A DNA stretch of 64,000 nt from Apostichopus japonicus (lineage: Eukaryota > Echinodermata > Holothuroidea > Aspidochirotida > Stichopodidae): contig NC_092583.1 in assembly GCF_037975245.1 (NCBI RefSeq), positions 2,902,264 to 2,966,263 of the forward strand, given 5' to 3'. The notes below the pieces were generated by a model. It searched no databases. It had not been told where the DNA came from and was given only the letters and a program-made list of their open reading frames with translations. Below, one piece after another: positions 1 through 12,600 of the stretch (position 1 is the stretch's first letter; each line of letters opens with the position of its first letter). The position numbers and the translations under genes are program-made.

Positions 1-1919
1 ATGTGTGCCTTTTTCACTCATAGCTGATTAAAAATAGGCCAAAACTCATTTTAAATAATTTAAAAGACTAAACCTAGACCTCTTACATTCATATTCATGT
101 TCTATCAATTTTCCTCTTATTTTCATTTATTTATTTACTAGCTTTCATTCCCCCCCCCCCCCCCTCTTTTCCTTGTAGATTCCTGTCTAAATATCTTTTC
201 ATCGTATCATATATTTATATAGGTTTTATTTTAATTATTATTATTATTGATTGATTAATTTCTCATTAATGACTCTAAGCTTTTCTCTTCTGTTTAGTAT
301 ACTATGTACTTCTGTATTCCCACAAAAGTTTGAAGTAGTACTGAAACTTTGATATTTTACACAAAATTCCAATTTGATTTCTTTCTATCTAATAAGTGAC
401 AACACTGTTTTTTTAAATTATTAATAAAAATTAGACAGTCAAAAAATGTTTTGCTCTTTTTTTCCAATGGCTTAAATTTCCCAAATTCATTTGCTTATAA
501 GTAAATAGACCTTCTTCAAGTCATTTTTAATCTGCTATATCATTTAGATTTTAATTTTGGCAAAAGTGAGCTAAAAATATCTTCCATATTATAATCTGAA
601 TTTCTAAAACATGTTTTTTTTTTCAAGGTTAACACAAGTCTTTCACTGAATTTCCCAAATGAAATGTTTATGTAGATCAATTTAAAGTTTCACAGGAAGT
701 TCTCATCCCACATTTTTCATTATGCATGTTTTAAACACCTGGTAGCATTCAGCAAACATATGAAGGCCCTTAGGCTTCTTACAATTTTTTCAAATATTGT
801 TATATAGTAATATCTTTATTAGTTCTTGCCAAGGACCAATATGTAAACTCATTTTCTGGGTCAGCTTGCTCAATTGAAATGATTAAGAACTATGAAAACC
901 AAAGAAGTTTTTCCCCTGAGCAGGATATGCCGCTGTAGGGGAGAATGATTATCAAAATAAAGTTGTGTTTAGTAATTTTGGAGAAGAAAGATAGAGTAAG
1001 AAATGAGATTTTATTGGTATATTTATTTATTTACTTCTCAGGAGTTTTAAAGTAACCTTTTCCTTTTGATTTTTGTCTGTTATTGCCCGATGCATTTTAC
1101 AAATATCCCCAGATTTGAAAAAAGAAATAATATCTCTCTGATACAAAATGCTAATACAAATACAATACAAATACAAAATGCTTAATGTAGTTTGGGACCT
1201 AAAGATGCAGACAATTCTCTCCAATTTTGCTAAGCAATCAACTTAAGCCAAATAGAAACTCTTTAAGAAGTGAGGAATCATCCCAACTTTCCTTTAAATG
1301 ATCACTAATTAGCGAACAATTCAACACTCCAGTTAATCGTGACAAACTTGTATTCCAGATAGTTCTTGTACTGAGTTATTGTTATGTACTAACGCAAGTG
1401 AATTCTGCCTTGATAATATATATGAGAATTGACTGCAGTGTCACCATCTCCCACCCAACCCCCATTCCTTTAGTGAGATTATAATTTGATGAATATTTGC
1501 AGATTCAAAACAAAAGCAAAAGTGCTAGATAAGACCCAAACTAAGTTTTTCGTTGAGTGGAAATGTCTCAGCAAAAACATACAAAGTAATAGATTAGAAT
1601 CGTAAACAAAGTCAGTGGGTTTCATTCTTTGGGTGTATCCACCACACATTGTAAGAAACAGTGCAGTGTTTTAAAGTAAGTAAATGCCTTACATTGAATT
1701 CCTGAATTATTTATTAGGCCTATATTTATTAAACCTATTTATTTTATAATATTTTTTATTTAATATTTAGTATTATTCCTTAGGCCTATAGAAAAGCTCC
1801 TCAGTTTCATAAAAGTCTTTTGTATTTGAGTTTGTCTTAAAATTAAACATTTCAATTTGTATGTTTTTCCCTAAGTTTTTTTTTTTTTTTTAATTTTGTT
1901 AAACTTTTGTCTTCATCAG
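1..1919. other. CFAP65 intron (or upstream part), no exon seen
   Basis: AT-rich sequence with long T tracts and a C(16) tract near 151. The next CFAP65 exon upstream must end one base into a codon; I found no donor here that fits an open frame. A polypyrimidine tract and CAG at 1917-1919 form the acceptor of the first exon. Confidence 0.6.
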
Positions 1920-3658
1920 GACCTAAAGTGTCCCTTGGTAACCGTGTCCTTGACTTTGGACGTATTAACTCTGGGGATACGTCTACTTGCCCCTTGAAGA
2001 TAATTAACAATTCGGATGTCGCCGCAGCTTTCCAGGTATGTCACTGTTTGACCTCTGACCTTTGCGTGTTATTAAATTTATATTTTTATATATACATTAA
2101 GTGGAGGCTTACAAGGATATAAAAAAACATTAAAAACGTTTTTTTTTTCTTTTCTTTTTTTCTGGTTTGATAATTTAAATAACTGTTGAGAAGTTAATGG
2201 ATATATGTGGTTTTATAACTTTTTATATATGTATATATATATATGTAAATGTATGGATCACGATAATAGATGGTGTTGTCTACAGTGTCAGACAGACTGT
2301 TGCAATACCAACTTAAGGTTCTACGTCACTGCACTCAGTAAATATTTGTTTTAGTGTCTGCCTAAAGCCATTCATTTGTTTCGTTTGTTCAGAGTGCACA
2401 GGCCTGGCTTCAGTAGAATATAATACTTTTCGGCTGTACACAATTTGCGTTTTTTTGTTGTGGGGTTGTTGAACTGGCTTTTGTGATAATCCTCCACTTG
2501 ATGTTGTAGTCTGTATTGTCATTCTTCAATTCCCAGATGTGTTTGCTATATGTAAATATACATATATATGATTTAATGTGAGAGATTATAAGAATATTAT
2601 GTTTTAAAGCACCTTGATTTCATGATTTGATAATTGCTGATGAGTTTATGGTATGATTTTGGTGTTTTCTGCTCACATCAGTTAATAATTTTGTATCAAT
2701 TAGGATATTTCAATTAATTCCTGTTCCTTCTTTTCTTTCCGCCCTTCAGTTCATGACTGACGGCAGTGAGAGCGTTTTCAAGTTCGGCGTCGATTTAGAC
2801 GTTATTCAGCCAAACACCACCCAGACAGTCATTATCCACTTTAAACCCATTCATCCCATCAACTACTTCAGACGAGTAGCATGTCTTGTCCAAAACCAGG
2901 TATTTGTCCAACAAATCGTTAAGGATTTATCCAACTTAAACTGTTGTTCACCAAAGATTTATGTCACCAAAAGTTCATATTAGGTAAACGGTACAACGTT
3001 ACATTATGTTACTATAATATCTTATCCGTCGACGTAAACCAAGGCATAGGCATTCCTTGTATTTGTGAAATTAAAAACTAAAAAATTTGATGTGACTGTC
3101 TCATAGGCCTTATACAATGAACTCACAAAAATAGAATATTGTGAATACTTTAAATATTACTGTATTGAGGCCTATTTGTTTTTTAATGTATTTCTGGCTA
3201 TGTTTATTAGTTAGTAAAAGGAAATTTTGTGACCAAATGTTTTCTGTTTGAAATTGTTGACTATAGCTACCAAGGTTGTCTGGGCATGTTTATATACCAT
3301 ATAGATTATTTAGGATTGAACCATAGTACTATAGTTGAGTAGGGGCCAGTGGGGGGGGGGGGAGGGATTCATAATTAATCCACATTCTATAAATGCAGTT
3401 AACTGTAACAGGTGATGGATAAAGAAAAAAAAAATAGTTTTAGCAAAAAAATGATAAGATGGCTGCCCATAATGATTTACTATTTAGATTTATAATATTG
3501 GTATTATACTTTTGTTGTTATTTTCAAAGGATCCGTTGTTTGTAGATTTGATTGGAACTTGCCACACAGAGTTGGCTAAGCCAGCTATTTTACAACCAAA
3601 GCATCTGGATAAATACAGAATCCATGAAGCCAGGGGATTTTCAGTGTTTCCTCCTGAG
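1920..3658 (+). CDS. CFAP65: CFAP65 exons 1-3 of window: first ASH/MSP module
   Basis: Exons are 1920-2035, 2750-2899 and 3530-3658 (fragment residues 1-132). They spell one ASH-type beta-sandwich: a start strand VLDFGRINSGD, a middle strand with INNSDVAAAF, the typical 'PNTTQTVIIHFKP' strand, and the closing strand DPLFVDLIGTC. Exons 2 and 3 begin and end in phase 0. The introns at 2036-2749 and 2900-3529 are AT-rich and carry a TA microsatellite (about 2219-2246) and a G tract near 3350; I see nothing else in them. Confidence 0.9.
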
Positions 3659-6600
3659 GTGAGTGGACAGTTACATTATTAAGTTGGTGGATGTACCATA
3701 GGTGTACTGTTGAAATATTATTCCTTAAAAGTACCTTTTTTTTAGCATTTGTCTTTTGTATATGAACTAGCTTCTATTCTTCAACTCCCCAGTAATCATT
3801 TCATAAAGAAAGACAGAAATTGAATTATTCTTTGGAAGCTTTTATCTGGGAGGGTATGACATATTGATAGCCCCTAGGTACATCTGTTGTAATAATGTTT
3901 CTTGGCATAGGGTAAGTGTAATGTTTGCTTTGAAATTTCAGCAGACTATTGTAATATGTGGTATGTTTCTTGGTGGTATGTGGTATGTTTCTGACATGAA
4001 ATGCAAGGAGCTAATTCCAGCACACAATTTTTTCTCAGGTCTTCTTTATAATGTGAGGTGTTGCATTCTACATATAACCTTTACTCTTAATGGTTTGTAC
4101 CATTTAAAGGTTTTAAGTGGTTTTTATCCCCTTCTTTTTGCTTTTTTTCCCTCAGCAATTGAATGAGATGTTAAAGGAAGGAAAGTTACAACAAGACCCC
4201 AAGGGGGCACTGATGCACCCACAAGCAGAGAGTTTGGAGGAATATTTACTACCTCCAGAACCACTGCCTCCCATGAAGGAGTTCTTCTCAAATCCCTTCT
4301 CAAAGACAAGTGATGTAAACATGAATTGTTCTACTTTTGATCAAATTTTAGTAGTTAATTTAAAAGTTACATAATCAGTTTCAAGTCTTTTATTCAAATT
4401 TTAACTTTTTGAAAAAGATTGCATGAACACAAGAACAAATATTATAAGATTAATATGATGTTTAATATTTAGTTCCATGAAGATGAAGATTTGATTATGT
4501 TACAGAATATTATTTTGTTATGTTTGTTATTTTTTGTTATGTTGGTTTCCATCTCCTCTTGGTATAGCTTCCTCTCCACGTGAGCATGGACGTCGAGGAA
4601 GTCGATTTCGGATGCTGTGTGAATCTCCAACACGTCGAACAGAGGACGATCAACGTCACCAACCACACCAAAGGTAAAATCACTGTGGTCTGGATGGGCG
4701 AATCCGATCACATCTTCTCGGTCACTCCAACGTCCAGCGATGTTCCTCCATTGAAGATGACCTCATTCCGGGTGTCCTTCAAGCCTGTGAGTTGTCACTG
4801 AATTTAAAAAAGGTTCTCTGATAAGGTCCAGCTCTGCTAATAGTTACAGTTGTGTTTTGACTGCGAAATTTGGTGGGGGGGGGGGTGGGGGTCTTCAGTG
4901 AGATATGATCTTGTGTAATTACAGGCCTGACAAATGGTAAGGAATAATAATCGCAAGGTCAGGGTATCTAGACCAGTATTTTTAAAATCTTATGAAACTT
5001 TGAATTTGCTGAAACATGAAGCAAATACGGATGATTTTCAAATGACAGAAATAAAATTTCTTTATCTAGAAATACTTCAGTCATTCAGATTTTACAGAAT
5101 TATAGCCAGACCAAGGGGTTCATGCATCTAACTATAAATTATTGTGTTCTTACTGTTTTACTTACTAAATATTCATAATGTGCATAATTTTTACATACCT
5201 GCGATAAGTTTTCTAGGTGTGGGGGGAATAGGGGGTGGGGGTTAAGAAACAAAATCATTTTACATGTTATCTACATAGTAAATTCTCCTGTTTGATTCCA
5301 TTTTAATGTCCATATTTATTGTCATATTTTCAGGATGCTCCAAATCAGTTTTATGGCTCTGAATTAGAAGGATATGCATTCTACAAGGTAAAAATATTTT
5401 CTTTCATTCCTTGACGACTTTCCCAGTCGAGAAAGTTATGTTCTGTTTAATGTATCATTGCTCGCCGGTAGATGGGTAACCTTATAGAGACAAATCAAAC
5501 CATCAGCATTGGTCCTTGTGACAGAGATACCTGTCTCGAACAACTGACCAGACCCTCCTCACCCCTCCCTCCAAAGCTTGGAGACACCCGCTCATCAGCA
5601 GTGGTCCATGTGATAGAGATACCTGTGACAGAACTAACCCCCCCCACCCCAACATACCCTTCACCCCACTGTCCACCCCACCACCCTCCATAATATAGGA
5701 TAGCTGTTTTGCATTCATGGATTTTGAAGTGAACTTATCTGTTTCATGTTGTTTTGAGGTATTATGCAAACATTTAAGAAACAAACACACTGTGTACCAA
5801 AGATCATGAAGTTAGCAGAATTTTTTGCAGAAAAATTCCTTTTAATCAAATGAAATATCCATTATGTATGATATAAGATATTTAATATAACTCATTTCGA
5901 TGGAGATGACATCACAGCCAGTCTTTCATGTTCTTACCATCTTTGACCCTTTCTTTTTTGTTTTTTTGTAGAGTATGAGGGATTATCGTCTTGTACAAGA
6001 TGAGACGTTTGCCCCTCCCTGGTGTCTTACGGTGTCAGCAGTGGGAAGCACATTCCAGCCTGGTCATGAGACGTTCCTGCCGGGATACACTATGGATAAC
6101 ACTAGACTGGTAAAATAGTGTGAAATTAATTAAATGCTAAAAGCTTGGTGTTGTTCTCTAGAGGGGTGTGTTATACTGATATCATTATTTCATTAGTGTA
6201 TGTATGTTTGTAGGCTGGTGATGATTAATTATTAATATATTATTGAATATTTGAGATAATTTTATTTTTTTATTTTTTATAAAGCTTCACATCAATCATT
6301 TGAATGGAAAGTATTTTACTTCATGGAAATATTTTATTTTGTGGAAATATTTGTCTAAACTTCCTTCTGTAAGTAATAATTTGACAGAATTATTCCTGCA
6401 CTGGAACCCCTTTTTAATCTTGGATATGGATTTATTAGTCATATCTTGATAATTATACCCAAGTTTTGCTTATAATGACAATTTTGGCATCAGTGGTAGT
6501 AGCGGCATCTTTGTCGACAAAGAAAGATTGTCACAATTTTAATTTCAACCCTGTGACATTTCATTTAAGAAAAGAATGGGGAAAAATAATCATTTCTAAT

Positions 6601-9600
6601 GAGTTGATCAGCAATAATAAGTTAGGAACCATTATGTATTGATTTCAGGTTAATCATCATTTCCTAACACAACTGTTTTCGGATTGACATTCTCACATCA
6701 CTCTTTCCTTTCCTTGGTGAAGGTGTTTCCAGCAGTAGATGTTGGGGATTCCATCTATAAGACGCTACTTTTAAACAAAACTGGTGACACCCCCATACAT
6801 TACAGGGTACCAGATGATCCCAATAAGTATGTCATTATTTATCCCATCATTTTCTACGTTATATTCCTTATGTTTGTATTAAAAACCATTTCCATTAATT
6901 ATAGCTAGCGTAATTATAGCTAGCATTTACAGTTTATTATAAAATGATATCCTTGGCATCTCTGTCTAGGGTTGCAATACTTTAATATTCAAGCAGGTTT
7001 GACCATAGAGAGTTGGATATATATAAACCTACAATATTTACTGTGCTGCCAATGGAGAGCCATCCATCCACCTTTAGCAAAACCGAGCAAGAATTCTCAT
7101 GGATTGCATGCATGTGCTGGAATACCTATAACCTAACTTTTATTAACCTTTGGTGTCAATTATTTTTACCCAAAAATACCCAAAACAATAAATAGTCAGA
7201 AGTTTTCTTAGAAACCTCAGAAGAATTTGTTTTTCCAGGTAGTTATCTCCTTTTAAAAGAAAACAAGTCTCATAAAAATTAAAAAACTGTTTTTGAGCAT
7301 AAATTTATGCACAGTGGCAACATGCATGTTTACGTATTTGATATAAACGACCAATTCTGTTCCTTTCAGATTGTAAGTGAACGCAATACAGGTTTTAAAA
7401 ACCGATATCCCAAACAGCACTCGATGATTATTTCGTGGAAAATATTTCTCATCTTTTCCGACATTTTTTTTTCCAGAATTTTCCAAGTAAAACCCAGGTT
7501 GGGACTTATCCAGGCCAAACATCAGTTATTTGCAGTGAGGAAGTCGCCACGGGAGTTGAATACCAAACTCAATCACAGTTTCAGATGGTTATTGAACGAA
7601 TCAGAGAAGCACACCTTGGATATTCTGGTCCAAGGCTCCTCAGAGCAACCAGCTGTCCTCTTAGATTCTCAGGTCAGCCACTGTCCTTTGTTCCTATTTT
7701 TCCTTTCTTCTCCGCGATTCATAAAGCTAAGAAACCATATTGTTTTTATTTAATGCAAAGTTTGAGTGGGGGTATAAGAAACTCAACTTTATGTGAAGTA
7801 GCACAAAAATGTATTGACAAAAGCCATGTAAATCATATTATGTAGACTCAATCAAGCCCTGCAGAAAGCCCAGTGTGTTGTTTATCATTACAAAGGGTTC
7901 CCCCCCCCACCTACCCCCAAAAATATGCCTAGTACATGTATTGTCCATTAGCCAGTATATCTTCCCCTGTGAGTGAACCAGTGCCCTGAACATATGTTTT
8001 TGCACATCTCCACTCCCTGTTGTGGCTAGATACAACTATTGATATGGAAGCTCAAACAGTTTCTTTGAATTGGTAGGCTTATTCAAAACCAGCTGCCAAA
8101 AGATATAGTGCAGATAAAATATAAGCATTCCAGACTATGGTGTTACTCTTCAATATGTATGCATTGTATGTATTGTTAGATCCTCCTGCAAGCAGGAACT
8201 TGAAAGAAGCCATCATTGGCTTATCAAAGCTGCAAGCTGACTGAAGTCAGTCTCTTAGATTCATATTTAACATCCATGATTATTTAACATCCATGATTTA
8301 ACATCCATGAATTGTCAATTTTCAACAACTCTGTAACTTGACGACATACATTAATCTTGGAGTGACTCAAACTCAGAACCTTATGATTGAAAGGCACCGC
8401 GTTAAACACTGAGCTAACACTCCTAAGATATGTTAATGAATATCTTCATGATACTGTTTTTTTTTTTGTTTTTTTTTATTAATAGGGGGTGTTATACTTC
8501 AAACCAACCTGTGTGGGAACGTCTTCATCGAGGACATACAAAGTCAAAAACATATCCCGAGTTCCTTTAAGGTTCGAGTGGATATTTGCTCATGCAGATA
8601 AGAGGTACTTGAAGGTAGAGCCGAGGTCCGGCATCATACAACCGAACGAATCACAGGTAAGGAGAAATCAAATGTGAAAACCCTTCATCTGAGATAACAG
8701 TCTGGAATCAGATGAAAGATTGTGTTAATTGTAATGTTATTGAATATTCATAAGATGTCTGTGTGCAGACGATGCACTACATTGTAGAATCTCCATATGT
8801 TTGTTAATGAGCTGTGCATTTGCATATTGATATATAAGTTAAAGCATGCTGTCTGCTCGTCCTTGTTTCACCCTGTCTCTCCATCTGTCAACATGTAACC
8901 TTGGACATGTCGTCCTGTATCTGTCCTGCACAGCATGACTATGTTACGCAATAAAATATAACATGTTAATACTCAACGTCGACTGTGTTCTACTTGATTG
9001 CTTAAAAGAACTCCATATCTAAACAAAGAAACATGACATTAATGCGATTATGGTTATGGTTTTGTGCAAACTGATTGTTAAACTTTGACAGACACACAAT
9101 CATTTTCACACTCTGTGTGCTTTATGCGATGGTTGGCGTCGTTGATGTCAGTGTGCATTATTAAACCATACAGGGATAATCATTAATGTTTAGTGCATAT
9201 CAATTTGGCTCTATTATGTAAAAATTTGTCTGATTGATCGAATAAACAAAATGGTTAATAAATGAAATACAATATTAAAATGATATAAAAAAAACTTGAA
9301 AAAAGATAATAATTAACAGAGTAAACCATAGGCAACCTTTGCAACATTTTGAATTAATTATTCCAGTTAATTTAAATAGACTTTGTCATTAAAGGTAATT
9401 GTCTGGAACCACAGGTTCAATAATAACTGCTACATACTTGCTCAAGGGAAATGTTAACTTCTGCAGTGCAATTATCATCCGTGTGTGCAAACGTAGCGTC
9501 ATTTTATGTAAATTTGCGTAAAACGTACAGTAGTAATATTATGCAGAGTGTGCCACCAGCAATTTTGCCATTCTTTGTGTGGATTATTCAAGTATATTTG

Positions 9601-12600
9601 TATTTAAAAGAGGCAATATTGTGGTCGCACACTGGTAGTCTACTTCAAATATGAAAATGAAATATGAAAATACAAAATACTGCAATTAATAGTTTTATAA
9701 TGATATTCAGATCCATCAGATATTGACACCACAAAATATTGATAATTTTTTTATGGGGGGGGGAGGGGTGGGAGGTCCTTGCTAATAACATTAAAACATT
9801 ACATGCAAAATGAGCAGTTTAAACAGATTTAATTCTCAAATGTTTTCAATTTTAAGACGTAACCACATGCTCTGTAAAATATCTCTGTCAAATTTTTCGG
9901 CACCTTTTGAAACGGTTAAACTTGACTCGTTAGTAAGACTTATGCTGTGCATGTATTGTTCCCTTTTCAGCCTCATGTGTGGTGTTTTACACCAACAAAA
10001 GAAGAAAAGTACGTCTTTAAGCCATACATGCAAATCGAGGATGTCAAACACATTGGGTGAGTTAACTTGAATCAAACTTTTTACCTCATTTGTCTTTTAC
10101 CTGTGACAAGTATAAAAATAATGTGGTACAACAGTAATGATGGAATTGGACATAATTGAAATACTTGCCACTGTGTAATCATAGCAAGTAAGAGGTGAAC
10201 AAATATCATTTTAATGATCAACCAATATTTCTGAACAACTTTAGTTTATTTCACTCTAACTTTCACTGTAAATCTATATTATTTTTTAAATTATTCCTTT
10301 GTTTATATATATATATATATTTTTTATATTAACATTTTAAGCTGTGTCAATTTTATTATTCATATTTTAGGGTTTTGTCAATTTTATTATTCATATTTTA
10401 AGGGTTTTGTCATTTTGTTGTCATTGTAAAGCTCTCTTGAACATGCTTAAGCATGAAAAGAGCGCTATATAAATTTGGTAAATAATAATAATAATAATAA
10501 TTAAATTAAGCCCAAATGAAGGAATACTACATTCTAAGCAATACAGCAGTAAATCAGTCAATCAATCAATCTATCTATCGAGTAGATACTTCATGTATAG
10601 CTCTGTTTTAGGCATTATTATAACAAACGATTCTTATGATTTTATTTTTATTGGGCTCCAGAGATTTAAAAAGAAGAAAGCGAGTTTCTGTCCGTGTGAT
10701 CGGAGAAGGGAGCATAGGGGACATCACTGTAAGTAGTTCCATCTTCAGAGCTATTTCCACCCAAGGAATAAATAATGCAATGTATTTATCATATATATAT
10801 TAAATAGTAATTGTTAAAATATCTCAGTGGTGTACCTTGACAAAAGTACATCAGAACTTAAATATATTTCATAGATGCTTTATAGCGTAGTATGATATCA
10901 AATTTGTGATTCTATGAGAAAAACCACCAAAATTGTGATTTCATGATCCCTAAAATTCTTCACTTCCAGGAGTGTTCTAGCAATCTTTTGTTTATCTTGA
11001 ATTTTTCACAATATCCAACATTCCCTCTCGTGGATAAATTTTAATTGTAACTTGTGGTATATATAGCTTTGTTATTGCAACTGTACATGTGTCTCTCATG
11101 GCCTTAGGTCATATAAGGTCATCTACAAACGAAGCTGTTCGTACCATGCTGCGTACCTAGAACAGACACACAAAATACTTCTCAACTTTGGGTGAGGATG
11201 CAATGAACTTTATTTACTCCCATAAGTACATGAATTAGAATTGATTTAGGCAACCTCATAACACTGAGAGTATAGTCAAGTTTTGTGGTCAGCCTTTTGT
11301 TCTTGAAACAAAAGGAATAACATGAAAGCCGTAATTTATCACTAATTTTTTTTTGGAGGGGGGGGGGTGTCCTAAGAGAGAAATATTTATAAAATAGTAG
11401 ATTACACAACTACTTCAACCAGATCAATTTTTTTGCACTGATTAACAAGATATTATGTTTTATTCTTTTTTTCTTCTTTTTTTCCCTCCACAGGCTGAGG
11501 AGCCATCCATTGATCTTGCATACATAGTAGTAGGAACGGCAGTCAGTAAGGACCTGGTGCTGTACAACAACAGTATGTGTACTCTACACTATAAACTCTG
11601 TGTTGAACAGACTCTTGAAGGAAGTTATGCCGAGGAGGTGGCTCAAAGCGAAGCAGTCGGTAAGAGAGAGTCATTCTGTGATTCCTACCCTTAAATAAGG
11701 GGTTAATCAATGGTCTAGCGTGCATTACTAACAGGATTAATGCACGATTGGGGGATAATGCAAGCGATGCACGAGGGCAGAGCGTAGCGGAGCCCGAGTG
11801 CATCCAGCGATAGCATTAACACCCGGAGTGCATTAATCATGTGAGTAACGCACGCTAGACCGTTGATTAACCCCGTTCATTCATTCACTACCATTTGTGT
11901 GGGGGAAAAATCATAAAACAAAACATTTTTGGTTACATATAACCAAAGATTTATTAAAGTGATGCCCCGTAATTTTACAGTGCGTTACTCACAGGATTAA
12001 CCACGGTCAGCTGACCTGAATGGACCAATAGGATTTAGGAATCTTTACTAAGTATGAATGAACACCTTTATAATCACACCCACCAGAATTAAGAAAATGA
12101 TGTGTTTGAAAATATTCTCTGCATACATTGACAATGTATGTTTGCACTCAAATTTCAGAAAGGTACGAATAAAAACGCTTTCTGATGTCAGTGACAAGTT
12201 GTTAAGTATCGTCTGCAAATATTCTATGTAATTCAATCCAGATTAATTATTTCCATATTATTGGACAAGGAGACAACATAACCATACAGTACAGTAGAGA
12301 ATAGCATAAGAATAATAATTCTTATTCCGACAAATTGTGCAGCCGAATAGTAGTGACCGAAATGTTTATGTTATATATGTTAAATCTTATTAAAATAGTT
12401 TACAGTGAACTAAATTGCTTATATACATTGGTCACACTCATACAATGTAGAAATCAACTGGAGGTACACTTGTGTGTTAAGGAGCTTTTTGTGTACGCAC
12501 ATGTGTTGAATTGCGAAACAAAACTAAACTACTTTTGGATTGTTAAGTCTGCTACTTGCCTGACTCATTCAAATTTGCTTCTGAAAATTCATTGAGATTT

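Noticed and set aside
7435-7845. 136-codon plus-strand frame
   Set aside because: It overlaps CFAP65 exon 7477-7672 in another frame; the other frame continues the protein in phase from 6826 and matches CFAP65.
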